A stretch of DNA of 64,000 nucleotides from Salvator merianae (taxonomy: Eukaryota; Chordata; Lepidosauria; Squamata; Teiidae): contig QVOM02000042.1 in assembly GCA_003586115.2 (NCBI GenBank), positions 72,027,447 through 72,091,446 on the forward strand, read 5' to 3'. The notes beneath the pieces are model-generated. The model was not told the origin of the DNA and did no database searches. It saw only the letters and a list, made by a program, of their open reading frames with translations. Shown here in pieces: positions 12,404 through 24,499 of the stretch. How positions within the stretch are numbered: the stretch's first letter is position 1; every line of letters starts with the position of its first letter. The position numbers were made by a program, and so were the translations under genes.

Positions 12404-14260
12404 GGAAGGGGTAGAGGACAGGTGGCTATATGAAAGTTTGATGCTGTGCTTTTTGGATCTCAGGGGAAAGCATATGATTGACAGACAACAAAACAGCCAA
12501 ATACTATTTGGAAGCTGAAGTGGGGGGAATAAACAGGGCTCTCTAATGCAAACAATAGAAATTTCCTGAATGTGCAGTAAAGATCCACAGAAAAGGTATG
12601 TTTAATACAGGCTAGCAAATAATAATGTGGGCACTCCTGAAGTGGAAAAATCCATATTTTATTCTGAAACTGTTAAAACCTTTTGAGTATAGCAACAGTA
12701 TTTACCATCTGCCATACCTGTTCATCTTTTCATCTTCCCAGTTTCCTTTATTTTCAAAGAAATACCTCATCCTCTTACCTGAATATCTACATTTCATATA
12801 TCAAGGGTCTACATTGTCCTTGAGCCACTTTGTGCATTATTTCAAAGGCAGAGGGAAAACTTTTCAGCAAGGCCAAAAGTTCCACTTTTGAATAACTGAT
12901 GATAAACAAGGCCCTTACCATGCATCAGCTGTGGCTCTAGTCCAAGGTGCTGAACTTGTAACCTCCCCGGATTTTCCTGAATGCGAATTCCCAAGATTCT
13001 ACTCTTAACATACCTTGTCAGACCCAGCTGCACAAACTAGGGTTGGTCTATGATTCACTGTGTTCAGTAGGGTCAATTTTCAGTTGGGTTTGAAGGCACT
13101 GGAGCCTGAACAGTGTCTCACCTATGATTAGCTCTCCTTGCCCTGGTTCCTGGTGCCATTTTCTTTGGTTTCTTTGCTCTCTGTTCTGCAAGTACCAATG
13201 TGCACTAGCCAACACTATATATAGTCATTTAAGCAGGCAGCAAAAAAACAACAACCCACCAATCACAAGGAATACAAGACTAGAAAGTTAACAAATAACT
13301 AAGTTTATAAGAATAAGGAATAATCATACGTGCTTTGTAAAGTGGCACACCCATGCCAATCAAACTCCTACAAAAAATACATTGTTCTTAGTTATCATCA
13401 GATATTCTTCACATAACCATTTTAAACAGAACTTAGCAACTGATATCCAGAAGCAGAGCAGTTTCTACCATGAAATAACCTGAGTAAAAAGGTTGCTGAG
13501 TCTGGACTGAATCTACTCTCAAGTCAGTATTGTGGAATTTCAGACTGAGAACTACTTAATACAATTCAGTTTACATAAATGTAGATCATCTACATGTTAG
13601 ACATGTATGCTGTTACATATTTTACCTAATAAAAGGCAAACATTATATAAGTAATTCATAATTCAGACATTTTTAAAAGGAAGAAACCAAAAACAGCTGT
13701 GGCACAGATCTAGTAATGAATGTCAAGGCAATGTAAATGGAGTCAATTAGGCCCTGATGGAATTCATCCCTGAACACAAACTCTAGTTTGGGATTTCTGC
13801 ATTCCAGGACAATTATGACCAACTGGAAGCATATTTCCCTGGATCCCAAATCACTCTTCTGTTTATACAAGAGAGGGGTTCTGATTTCTACCAGTTTTCC
13901 TGTCCATCCTTGGCCCCCAACAATTTATCCTGTGGGATTTTTAATCCACAGAAATTGAGTGGGGGGCAAAATAGGAAACGAGAAGCAAGAAAGCCCTATT
14001 ACGTGAAATGTAAGCTCAGTCCTATCCACCAAAGGAAAGATAGCATCCAAACCAGAAACAGAGGGAAGTTTCAGTAGACAGAGGATCAAGTACTGGTTAT
14101 CCAAATTTTCCTCCAAGTAGACTTTTAATGTATGTGCCTTGTTTGCCAAACCATGAGACCTAGCAATTACAATTCAAATGATTCAGATTGAAGCATATTC
14201 TCACTTTCATGAAATTACAGAAAGGTAGCTCCAGGAATGAGAAAATTGTTCAGTGAAGGC
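12404..14260. other. TMEM38B intron 2, no recognised element
   Basis: No exon, RNA gene or repeat family could be assigned in this stretch. Confidence 0.5.
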
Positions 14261-14265
14261 AAAAA

Positions 14266-14490
14266 TAAAGAAAAAGATGCCACCAAGTCAAGCCTGACTC
14301 CTGGTGATCATGGTGGCAAAGCTATACAATCTTCTTGGCACGTGATTTGCTGTTGCCTTCTTCCATCACATTTTTCAGCTTCCAATACCAGACTCTAGCA
14401 TCTAGTATTTCTAGACGCTTTTCCATCTAATATTTAACCAGGCCCAATTCTGCTTAGTTTCAGGAAAAAGGCAAGATCAGCAAGGGCAGC
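14266..14490 (-). repeat. 5S rRNA-derived SINE, antisense
   Basis: The right end of this segment is the complement of the internal part of 5S rRNA: TAACCAGGCCCAATTCTGCT followed by TAGTTTCAGG and AAGATCAG, corresponding to the TAACCAGGCCCGACCCTGCTTAGCTTCCGAGATC stretch in antisense 5S RNA. The left part (CCAAGTCAAGCCTGACTCCT, GGTGATCATGG, CTTGGCACGTGATTTGCTGT, TGCCTTCTTCC) is the body shared by squamate SINEs. The element is therefore transcribed leftward, with its 5S-like head near 14490. It is diverged and probably inactive. Confidence 0.7.
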
Positions 14491-15179
14491 TTAAATGTTG
14501 AGACTGGTAAAGGCAAACCATCTTCTACAAAAAATTATCCTCTCTATTATTTAGCAAAAATACCAAGAGTGGGCTGTGGAGCATGAGTGGTAAATTAAAT
14601 AATTCATGTTACAGCAGTTTCTAACAAAGGGCCAAGATTCAAAAGTTCAAGCCCAATCCAAATTTTCTCATTAATGAGTTTCACTAATTAGTAAGAAGTT
14701 CTAAGAGGAATAATATGTGCCTTTGAGTATGCAGAAAAACCATGAAGTACTCATTTGTGACAACTAAAACATAAGCAAATGCTACTTCTGGGGCTCCCAG
14801 TTTACTGAAAACTCATATAGGTATTGCAGCTCACAGGATGGTTCTTACTCCCAAATAAGTACACGTAAGGCTAGAGCCAAATGGATCACGGAGCAGATTG
14901 AAAAGCTACCTTCACACATAGTAAAATCAAAAGAATCATATTTTTAAGTACAATATAAATTATAAGAGGCCTCAAATTAGAGAATGCTTCCCTCCTTCTA
15001 CTTCCCACCAAAGAGCTTAAATTTGCATAAATATGCATTCAAGACAAATCAATCGTCTGACTACCTTATTTTAATTAAGCTAGGTTGTAAAATCAGTACT
15101 TCATATCACACCACTGAAGCTGCATCCTGGAGTACACCCTGAGGTTTAGGTAATATGTTTCATTTTGAAAGCTGCTTAC

Positions 15180-15336
15180 CAGACTGATGAGGCAAGAAGG
15201 ACACTGGTGGTGTTGCCCAGAAATGCAACTGGAGGTTCTGCAAGCATCAATGAAGACAAGATTGACCCACCAAAGCAGCAGATCATAGCACTAACCCAGC
15301 ATGCAATTGGACTGTTGTGCGATATCTCAACTGCAC
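15180..15336 (-). CDS. TMEM38B: TMEM38B (TRIC-B) coding exon 2
   Basis: Second coding exon, 157 bases, joined in frame to exon 1 across an intron of about 7.0 kb. It is preceded by a pyrimidine-rich acceptor ending TTTCAG and followed by GTAAGC. The product includes ACWVSAMICCFGGSILSSLM followed by LAEPPVAFLGNTTSVLLASS, which I recognise as the second transmembrane segment and following loop of TRIC-B. The glycine-rich FGG motif belongs to the hydrophobic helix that is part of the TRIC pore bundle; here it reads FGGS where the human protein has FGGG. The LAEPP motif after the helix is typical of vertebrate TRIC-B. The exon ends in the middle of a Trp codon (TG|G), completed by the first base of exon 3. 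Reading frame and splice sites are intact, so there is no sign of a pseudogene. Confidence 0.95.
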
Positions 15337-15339
15337 CTG

Positions 15340-17865
15340 AAATGGTACAACAGACAAACAACTGCTTACAGAGTAGAATCAAATACCCCACCCTTAATCC
15401 TCTCAAGAAGGGCAAAAAACCTGAAGCAATGTACTTTATCTGAACTTCCTCCCTCCAACAAGAGACATTTGCCAAACACTGCCACAAATAACTAAGACAA
15501 AAATGAGGACTTGATCTGCAAGATTATTTCAGATTCTGTTCACATGCAAGGAGTGTTTATCAAGCTTAATGAAATCCTGCCCCATATTGTGCAGTGTCTC
15601 AAACTCCCCAGAACAAACAAAAGACTATTACTGAGAATGGAAACAGGAAAATATTTAGAATGGTACAAGTTCAAATGCAAAAGGTGTATTCGCAGTCTAT
15701 AGTGGCTGCCATGGGTGAACAAAGGAAGATGTTCGTGCTCCCACCAAGTACTGATTTGCTGGCTTTGTCTGAAGTCCACACAGAGCTGGCAAAACTTCCT
15801 TTGATCAGACACTGCACAGACTTCAAAATAAGCCCACCAAGTGGTGCTCAGCTGGGTGGGGGCTTCCATCTGTGCTCATAAGTACCAGTCACTACTGTAC
15901 ACAGCACTCATTACAAGCATGTTACTATACAACAAACTACACATACCCCACCCCACACCATACATGCAAGGCTTCATTCAGAGGCCTACCTCTTCTAAAT
16001 CACCTTGCCTATTTTTTTTTAAAAAAAGTGAAAAGCAAACTGTGATAGAAGTTATGACGATAGCAACTCATTAAAAAAAAAAAAAAGTGCTGCAATTTCA
16101 GTACAATATAAGCATGAACAAAACACAATTTTCCAAAAGCATACTAATAAAGAAGCAGGTCAGTTTAAAAATGGGTATTTTATAAAAAGCAGTGATCTAA
16201 TAATTTTCTTCTAGTAAATAATAAAAAGCAAAAAGAAATAGCCATTCAGGTATTTTAACTTTCCTTTATCTTTGTATCAAGAAAATAAATGAAAGTCAAA
16301 CATAATCTATCTGCAAGAAAAGATACAGTTGTATCTTTAGGCACAGATAACGCTCAGGATTAGAAGTTCAGTGCTCAGTTCATACTTAGCCCATCAATAT
16401 TCCTTGCTAGTGCTGAAGTTGCAGTTAATTAAGCTTAATTGTATGCTTGACAAGATAACAAGGGAGATAATTATCTGGATAAGCCATCAGGTTTATTCAA
16501 CGATAAGCACGGGGAAGGTGGCTATTAAATCCAACAGCCCCAAAATGCAAGGATATAGTCATCAGGATCCGTGAAAGCAGCTGAAGGCAAGCAGGCAGTC
16601 CACAGGTTTAAACCATGCTACAACATGAGACATCCAGAGGGATACTTTGTCAACAAGAAGGATGGTCTGGTGTATCCCAGCACCGACAGAAAGAGTTACA
16701 AGTTCTCTACAGGCTTTCTATCCTAGTAAAAACAAGAACCACCCACTCTGGTTCACACAACCTCACCCTTGTGTTCTGGGTTTATACCAGGCTGATTTTC
16801 ATCCATCACCTCTTTTCTTGTACTTAACAAGGTAGAACTTTAATCTGATCCAGTACCTCATCTGGGTTACAAGATATTCCGAAATCCTTCACATTTCTCC
16901 TGCCTCAAGACCAGCATCTCCAAAGCAACAGGAGAGTGTTCCGACAATGCATGTACAATGCTTTGATCAAAAAAGGGGTTAACACAAGTGCCACCCTCAA
17001 GTGCCATTACACTCTAGCAATTCAAAAGTAACAGAAACAGGGAAACACTTGTTCTCAAGAAGTCTGGAAAAAACTGGAGTCAGGAAGCATACAGGATGTA
17101 CTCACACATAGTGAACTTTCCTTGTTACAGAAGATACCCTCCAAGTTTATGGAAGGTAATGAGGGCAAAACGTCCATCTCTCCCATCCCCCCTAATTATG
17201 ATAACCTTGATCATCAAATAATACAAAAGGGCTAATTTAACAGAAGAGGGCTGCTTGAAGTCCTTAAAGTGCCAAGTCTCTCTAGCACAAGCAGGATGTG
17301 ACTGCCTACTCCAGGTTCCAGTTCTCCATCTTCTGGACCATACTGAGAGCATTTTACCCTTGCTCTTACAAGTTTCACTATTAGCAAAATAGCAGCAAAC
17401 TTTTCCTGTACAGAATGGAAAATTAACCTCAGCATCTTGGATAGAAATCTGTTTTTGCTATTCCAGCATGACTTCTCAAAATGATATTTACTTCCCAAGG
17501 ATATTTACCCCCAGGAACAATTTTCTTCGTAAAATTATTGTGGAAACCCTTGGGGAAAAAAAACTTAGTCAATTCATCCAAAACCATTTACACTGATAAG
17601 CAATACAGAAGCCCAATTCTTTCATCATCTAAATTTCTTAAATATCAGATCACTTTAGTTGAGAATTCACCTGCTTACTGCAAAGTTCCTACTCAATCAT
17701 ATATTCATCATGTTGTTTGTAGCGTTAATTACCAAAAACAGAATAGTGCAGCTCAGCAGGAGCCTATTTAGTTAGCCTGTGAGTGTATTTTTTAAAAGAG
17801 ATAAAAGCACATAGAAATGTAACACAATGTACTTTGTATTAACCAACTGTTTGCAACTTAACGGA
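15340..17865. other. TMEM38B intron 1, 3' part, no recognised element
   Basis: Low-complexity A-rich runs near 16013-16086 but no recognised family or exon. Several short open frames here are uncoordinated and lack family signatures. Confidence 0.5.
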
Positions 17866-17869
17866 ATAA

Positions 17870-18320
17870 TATATTTATTTATCCTATCATATACCTGAAG
17901 ATCTCAGGGCCGGTCACAATAAAATCACTATAAGAACAGAAAAAATAGATTATCTAAAATAGTAACATCGCCTGCATGGAGAGGGGATGCTGTTCCCTCA
18001 GCCAAAGGGCCAGGGTAAAGGGATATGTTTTCACCAGGCTTCTAAATACATATGGTGAGAGTGCCTGATGCATCTCGGGGGCGGGGGAGTCTTTTCCACA
18101 GTCTGGGGGCTATCACAGAGAACGTGTCCTCACTCCTTTAACTGCCAAGGGGATGGAACAGCCCAGAGGTTTCACCAGCAGTTCTTAGGGCATGGGCAGG
18201 TCTATACGGGAGGAGGCACTGCTTTAGATATTTGGCACCCAAGCCATTTAGGGTCTTATAAGTTAATGCTAATACTTTGAACTGGGCTTGGTAGCAGATA
18301 GGCAAATGCAGCTGGCCTTC
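17870..18320 (-). repeat. L2-like LINE 3' end, antisense
   Basis: Contains TATCCTATCATATACCTGAA and CTCAGGGCCGGTCACAATAA (3' tail), then CTCGGGGGCGGGGGAGTC, GGCTATCACAGAGAACGTGT, GGGCATGGGCAGGTCTATAC and CCAAGCCATTTAGGGTCTTA. These are the characteristic segments of the squamate L2-like 3' region, all in antisense. Confidence 0.8.
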
Positions 18321-19049
18321 AAATAAAGCTGACCATTACATCACAGATTACCTCCAGATGGCAAAAAGCAAAGTGAAATATATAAAAAGGAACCCAGCAT
18401 TGCCCTTTGCTGTGACCCACAAGATATGCCAGGGTTCCCCTGGAATCAGTTTGTTAACCAGCATAGCTAATGTTAACCTGCATGCCTAACAAGGTCCACG
18501 CAGTATCCCCTTGCTTGGAACTTCCGGAAACTCACTGCAAACCTGCCTGCTCCCCTTCTTTCTTTTTCACATGCTTGGCAACCTCCAGAATGTTCTCAGC
18601 CAAGTAATATAACATGGAGCTTGTCAGACACACCAGTAAGCAAAACTATTCCAGGAAATCCAGCATCACTGCCGGTTTTCCCAGAATAGCACTGGGAACA
18701 CCACACAGATGCCTGGCAATCCCAACACAATGTCAGTATGAATTCAGTGTTCTCACCCCATCCTCAAGTAGCCACCAACTCAACTATGTTAACTGGCTAT
18801 AAACATAATGACCATCATTCCTTATTTTCAACTCACAGAAATCTTGTGGGAAACCATTACAGCTAAATCAGCTGTTGGGTATAACTCTAAAACCTCTGTA
18901 ACTGCAATTTTGTCTCTCAGCAAGCTAATGTATCACAGAAAACTGTTTGTGGGACGACGATTTAAATTAATGATTAAAACGGTCAAGGTTTACATTTCTG
19001 ATGCTGAATTTACCACTTCAATAAGATGTCATTTAACCTGACGTTAATA

Positions 19050-19965
19050 GAATTCAAAGACGTAGCCATGTTAGTCTGGGTCAGTAAGCAACAGGGGCTA
19101 GTAACACTTTAGAGAGGAAGAAGTTAGTAGAATCAGCTTTCGTAGACTAAGGCTGCATCCAGACATCACTTACTTATTCTGCCATATTTGGATATTCCAG
19201 AGTAAAGCATAGATGCTTCATCAGATGCATTGTCCTCGTGTAGCTGTATGATGGTGTCTAGAAAGTGAACTTATACTTTGGCTGAGATTGATGGTGGGGT
19301 GGAATTTATTGAAATTCTGGTGGAATATTTTGAGTGAGTCTTCTTCATAAGTCCAAATTACAAAGAAGTTATCCATGAATCTCAAACAGACGAGAGCTTT
19401 CTGAGTGCAGGAGTTGTGGAAGCATTGTTCTAGGTCAGCCATGAAGATGTTGGCATATTGTGGTGCCACGCATGTGCCCATGGCAGTACTGTTAACTTGA
19501 AGGTATATGTTGCAACCAAAAGTGAAATAGTTATGTGTGAGAATAAAGTGGCAGACCTTGATGGCTAGGACTGCTAAGGTGCCACCTGGAATGATGTTCC
19601 TGACAGCCTTTAATCTAACCCTGTGCGGGATGTTTGTATATAGGAATTCCACATCCATAGTGGCTAAGAGGTTGTGGATGGACTGTAATTTCCACAGGAA
19701 GTCAACAGTATCCCTCACATAACTGGAAGTGTTGGTGGCACTCTATGACATTAACAGATATACTGTACTGCAAGTAGGATGATGAACAGAATTTTATGGT
19801 TAACATACTACCAGTCAGTGCAATTGTCTTGTCATTTGCACTGACCCAGAAAGATTTAAGTACGATGAGGCAGGCAGAATGTGAACTAGTCAACATCAAG
19901 TTATTTTTCACATAAGCAAGACATCCAGCAAAAATGAGGCTGCAAAGAGACCAGCAGCATAACAC
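19050..19965 (-). mobile_element. Penelope-like retroelement remnant with split hammerhead ribozyme motif
   Basis: The minus strand encodes a 165-residue piece of Penelope-like reverse transcriptase (19718-19221): RDTVDFLWKLQSIHNLLATM, DVEFLYTNIPH, HFILTHNYFTFG, MGTCVAPQYANIFMADLEQC and LVCLRFMDNFFVIWTYEED. The catalytic YIDD box reads FMDN, so it is dead. Just after it comes CTGATGA (19224-19218) and, 76 bases later, CTACGAAAGC around GAAA at 19141-19138, the two conserved halves of the hammerhead ribozyme known in Penelope elements. The bases to about 19056 (GACTAACATGGCTACG) are the usual 3' end. The expected GIY-YIG endonuclease region between RT and ribozyme is missing, so the copy is internally deleted. 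Confidence 0.88.
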
Positions 19966-20215
19966 ATGTAAACATATTTCCTCATCTATACCCTTGGCAT
20001 GTAAATCTGAAAGGCATTAGGAGCTGTGAGCTAGAAAGGTGGAGGACAAATTAAATGAGCTCTCCTTTCAAGAATTCCTGCCCCACATTTATCTATTTAT
20101 TTCAAAGAGTCTCTCTAGAAAACATGAAGAAATGCGGGATCTTTAGGAAATACGAGCATTTCCCCGTATGGGCCACCAGACTATCAAGTGCTGCTTCTAC
20201 ACATTGCCAGACTGA

Positions 20216-20395
20216 GGCCCTTTCTGCATTTGGCCTGGTTCCAGATTATATCCTGCATAAGGGATCTGCCATTTTCATGCTAGTATGAACTATGGCAGGC
20301 CCTACCCAGGACCTGCTGTAATCTGCACTAGCATGCAGATAGCAGGTCCCTGTTCTCGGATATAATCCAGAATAAAGCCAAGTGCAGAAAGGGCC
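20216..20395. mobile_element. Palindromic MITE, Harbinger-like family, copy 2
   Basis: A 180-bp element starting GGCCCTTTCTGCATTTGG and ending with the complement GGCCCTTTCTGCACTTGG. The two halves are inverted copies over most of their length. It is flanked by TGA on both sides (20213-20215, 20396-20398), a 3-bp target duplication. A 3-bp T-N-A duplication with GGCC-starting inverted ends is typical of PIF/Harbinger (Tourist-like) elements. No coding capacity. Located in TMEM38B intron 1. Confidence 0.85.
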
Positions 20396-20399
20396 TGAA

Positions 20400-22200
20400 T
20401 TTCCAGCACCTTCCTATGGTCAGTTCCTTTTCTAATGTTATGTCTGTGCATGCTGTGAGTACCCTAAATGGTGCAGAATTCTGCACTATTTTCAATTCAA
20501 ATTTTGGTGATGATATGCCATAGCACCCCTACATGGAGTTGAGGCTGTCTGCCACTCTCACCATGATGCCAGAAGGTTGCCAGCTTTTTTTAACTCTTCT
20601 GGAGACTCCTCAAAGTGACAGAGCACTGCATGCAAAACATGGTTAGTTATTTTTGTGGGTTTTCATTACTGAATAGGAAACATTTCCATAAAATGAAAAC
20701 AGTATGATGCTAGTTAAAATACAGTGCTTTCATATAATGTTCTTAATGACTTTTAAGGGTGAAGGACTGGTTAAAAATATGAACTATTAGGTTAGGATGA
20801 TTTTTGGAAAAAAGACTAAACTGCAGGGAAAAAATTTACGTAAGCTGTAGTTGCATGGACCACTTCACCCAAGCACTGCTATAGCTGATAAGGAATTCTA
20901 GTGATGCACACAGACAACATAGACGTCCCATTTTGTCAGTGAATCTCTACTCCAGTCACCCCCACAAATTTTCATGTGCTTTCAGAGTAGGGTGTGGCAG
21001 AACTGGCTGCAGAGTCCTGCTTAGGCTCCAGGCCAGAAACGATCAGCTAAAGGTTCAGAGTTTTACCAACAGGTGTATGCTAAGGATTCAGTTAGTCACA
21101 GAGGGAGAACACAGTGTTTCACTTCTGAAAAGAGTACAGCTCTAGAGTTCAAGCTACACAATGTCTAACAACATCATGACCTGAAAGTACATAATACAAG
21201 TTAACACTGTATGGGTTATGTGGAATTTGATTACTAAAGAAAGCACATTACAGTGAAATACTTTTCTATTTGTAGATACATAATGCCAGTTAAATCTTCT
21301 TGGCACATCTACCACATCCTCTCAGTGCAATACTTTCTATGGCCAAGAACAAAGCCACAAATACCTGTGTTATTTCAGTACTGGACTAAAGCCTTTTTAC
21401 TTCTCCAAGCTTTTAAAGCACCTGTGTGGGGTTTATGCTGCTTAGTATACAATTTAGATTTCTCAATTGCTTTTAACTCTGTGGTGTTCAGCATTTTGTT
21501 TATTTCTAATTTTCTAGTGAATGGGAGTGTGTAAATCAAACAAAGATCATCTTGGAACTATTTCAGACTTCTTACAAATTTAAACTTTCAGATGGTCACT
21601 TTCAGTTTCAATAAAAGCTACAGATGGGGGACATAGTGGCCTTCAGATATTATTACAACTGCCAGCCTGCTCAGCTTTTAGGGGTGACTGAAACTGCTCT
21701 TCAACAAGATCTGGAGATGCACATGTCCCTATCCCTGGGTCAGGGAAAGTAATTTTGCCCACTCAATATTTGGAAACAAAAATCCTGCTGGATGAGCCCC
21801 AAATCAACCTTGTTTGTTATTCCATTTCCCCAGAGGGTAAAAGCACACGATGTTCTGTGCCAGAAAACGCCATTTTCTGCAGTGTAAGGTAGGACACCTT
21901 TCCAATTATTTTTTTATGCTTTTGAAAAAATCCTGATTAATCCTTAGTGTGCAATATTCCATACTTCAAATTTATATGGTTGCAGACCCTAATGTGTCAG
22001 TCATAAACCAAACCCTTTCTTTCTAGGGTACACCAGCAACAAGTATTCCATCGCACACTAACATTTAATTTGGGAGCATAAAAGAGTCATTAACAGTCTT
22101 TGCTTGTCTAATTAGCTCTTCCAAAGTGCTCTACATCAGACAACTACACACTATCACCAATTCCTGTGCCAGAGATTTAAGAAATTTAAGTTGAAACGTT
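20400..22200. other. TMEM38B intron 1, 5' part, no recognised element
   Basis: No repeat family or exon assigned. Short open frames show no family signature. Confidence 0.5.
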
Positions 22201-22330
22201 CAGCTCCTAATACGGGGACTACATGGTCTTAAGGGAAAGACGCTCCATACATTCTCAGAGGACCTTCGTCCCACGAGCTTTTTTGATCAGGGAACAGTGT
22301 CTGCCCCGACACGGGCCCTTCCTTGCTTAC

Positions 22331-22442
22331 CCCGCTGCTCCTTCAGCGACATCACGGAAGCCGTGTAATGTGCCAGGTCGAAAAAGGGGAACATGGGCAA
22401 GCGGGAGAAGCGCACTGCCACCTGCCCCAGGAGCTGCTCCAT
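22331..22442 (-). CDS. TMEM38B: TMEM38B (TRIC-B) coding exon 1
   Basis: First coding exon of the trimeric intracellular cation channel type B. The family provides potassium counter-current across ER membranes during calcium release. The exon encodes 37 codons plus one base and starts MEQLLGQVAVRFSRLPMFPF; the segment SRLPMFPFFDLAHYTASVM matches the N-terminal TRIC-B signature (MFPFFD-AHY). The ATG at 22442 has G at -3 and G at +4, a strong vertebrate context. The exon ends CGG-G before GTAAGC, a consensus donor, and this phase-1 end fits the exon at 15336. An out-of-frame ATG lies 22 bases upstream and would overlap this start if transcription begins before it. The exon sits at the edge of a CpG-rich block, as expected for a broadly expressed gene. 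Identification rests on family knowledge and on in-frame splicing to two further TRIC-B exons. Confidence 0.93.
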
Positions 22443-22900
22443 CGCGACGGGTGTTATTACGCATGCGCCGGTCCCCAATAAGCAGCGGAGAGACCCGGGA
22501 GAATGAGTCCAACCGGCCACCCAAGGTAAAAAGAAGGCGGGGTTAGCGAGGACGCCACGCCCCTTCTTTTTCTGTCCCCCTCCTCATCGCCTCTGGCAGC
22601 CGTGGTGGCTGTGTGACAGCACGAACGGCTGGGTTAATAGCAAAACCCTTACATAGTTTTGGCCTGCACAAACCGCCGTCCCTCGCGAGGGAGGAAACGA
22701 ATGACGACTTACGGACAGCGAAGACGAATGACTCCTCCCCTCTTTTATGCCTCATTGGAATGAAAGATGATTGGTTGGACTCGCAGTCGGTAGGCGCGGC
22801 CAGAATGAATGCGATCCGCACGCTGCTTGGAGAAGCACTGGTATTACCACGTCACCCGAAGTTCGGTCTTTAAGTCGGTCTCTCATTGCAAAGCTACTAA
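22443..22900 (-). promoter_or_regulatory. TMEM38B: CpG-rich promoter of TMEM38B with NRF1-like site and CCAAT boxes
   Basis: This block immediately upstream of the TMEM38B ATG is the most CpG-dense part of the window. ACGCATGCGCC at 22459-22469 is a one-mismatch NRF1 site, about 17 bases from the ATG. Two inverted CCAAT boxes (ATTGG on the plus strand) lie near 22754-22758 and 22771-22775. No TATA box is evident. This is the usual make-up of a TATA-less CpG promoter of a broadly expressed gene. Because the NRF1-like site contains the out-of-frame ATG, the start of transcription decides whether that upstream frame is in the mRNA. The transcription start itself cannot be placed from sequence alone. 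Confidence 0.75.
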
Positions 22901-23575
22901 GCAAAACATCCTGGCAATGTTGTAAATACGAAATGAACCTTGGAAACATGCATGCATAAAAAAATCACATCTTGACACAGATCTCCTCTTAATCTCGTTG
23001 CAATAAAGGCGTTTCATTATGGGGTAAATGTGCAGATGGAGAAGTTTCTTCTCGCCTTTTTTGCCAAGTTTACTAAGATGTCAGAGTCATTTTATCCTTG
23101 CTTACTTGCGAACACGTTTAAGCAGAATTTTGAAAAGTTCTTCGGGTCGGAAGAGCTAGAGCTCCTATACACACCCTACGTGTTCGCGCCAAAGACTGCA
23201 GCTCTACTAATCAACAACTCAGACTGATCTAGTTGACAGTTAGAGCAAACATAACTCAAGTTTTAGGACCATAGTCTCCTAGCTCTATTTTACATACGTC
23301 ATAACTGAGGAATGAGGGGAAAAGTACAGTTCAAAGCTTGAGAAATAAAAGCAGAAAGAAACACTTCCCTCCTCCTAAGGAGTAAATCATATCTAAAAAA
23401 AAAAAAAAGCGGTACCTTTAATTTTACCTGCCTCCTCCAGAGCTGGCAGTGTAGGTAAGTATGGGCCCTCAGGGAAAGGAACTTATCCCAGATAGCATCT
23501 CTCCCCTCCTGCCTTTACCTAGGCGAAATTCTCCTGGCAAAAAAAGTATCTCAAAAGAACCTTACAGACAGTAGA
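22901..23575. other. Intergenic, upstream of the TMEM38B promoter
   Basis: Plus-strand open frame at 23030-23227 (65 codons, MQMEKFLLAFFAKFTKMSES) is unrecognised. It lies on the divergent side of the TMEM38B promoter and could be a chance frame. A poly-A run lies at about 23396-23408. Confidence 0.4.
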
Positions 23576-23735
23576 ATGTGGCCCTTGTGCTCTCATTCCA
23601 TCCCTAAATCACCTTCTCTAGCCTAGAATGTTCATGAGAGGGGTAGACTGGTTTGTGCGCAATCGCTGCTGCAAACCACCTCTAAGCCACTTCAGAATTG
23701 TTTTTTCTTACTTCATGTGAATGTAGCCCTACCTC
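23576..23735 (+). repeat. Unclassified repeat family A, copy 1
   Basis: Shares TAGCCTAGAATGTTCATGAG, GACTGGTTTGTG, CAAACCACCTCTAAGCCACT and ATGTGAATGTAGCC with segments at 36215-36380 and (more weakly) 27230-27315. The family is visible only by comparing these copies; no coding capacity. Confidence 0.6.
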
Positions 23736-23799
23736 TTTTTTCCAGACAAAGCCAGGGCTTGTTGAAGGGCATGTTGAATGCTGGTAGCCTTGCTGGATC

Positions 23800-24130
23800 C
23801 AGATCATGGCAAGGGAAGTGTCTGGCTGCTGCCATGGCAACCACCAGCACCAAGCAGTGTGCAGGTGCAATCGGGTGATCGCACAAGCACAATCAAGTAA
23901 TCATGCAGGACCGGCCACCGCATGTGGCGCGGTGGCCGTGGCAAGTGAGAACACACTTTCCTCGGAGCTGGATACCAGCTCCCTGTAAAGCTATGAATCA
24001 CTAATTAGTGCTCCATAGTAAGGAGTGATTGGCTATAGCCTTTTCCTAGCCATTCAGGCCTCTGCAAAGCGTGGAAGTGCTTTGCTAGCAAGCATCCCTG
24101 ATGCTTGTTAGTGCAAAGTGCGAACAGGCA
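23800..24130. mobile_element. Fragment of TIR DNA element family B (hAT-like ends)
   Basis: Shares GCTGCTGCCATGGCAACCAC and other blocks with 24500-24800 in opposite orientation and with 37503-37959. It ends GCAAAGTGCGAACAGGC at about 24128, matching the right end of the 37.5-kb copy (AAAGTGCGAACAGGCC). The left end was not located. Confidence 0.6.
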
Positions 24131-24499
24131 CTCGGATTGGGGACAGCAGATATAAACTGCTATGTACTTTTAATGCTAATTATGACTGCAATCACACCTG
24201 AAGTTTGAAATAGTGTTGTTCTTGGGATTCACACCCCAAAATGTTCTTCCAATTTTTATCCGAACTATTCCTGTGAAGTTCAGCCTATCTGCTAATAAGA
24301 TTATCCCAGTTCTCAGACTGTCCAATTTCATTTTCAGAATGTGAACATGCCAGGGAGTGGTATCTGAACTTTCCTGGGTGAGCAGAGGGAAGGTCTTCCT
24401 CTCTTTCTCTAACTAATGCCAGAGTCTGTGGGTGTTTAGTAGGATGGAGCTAAGCACTATGTTTGATGGGTGTGATCAAACCAATAACAGAATGAATCT

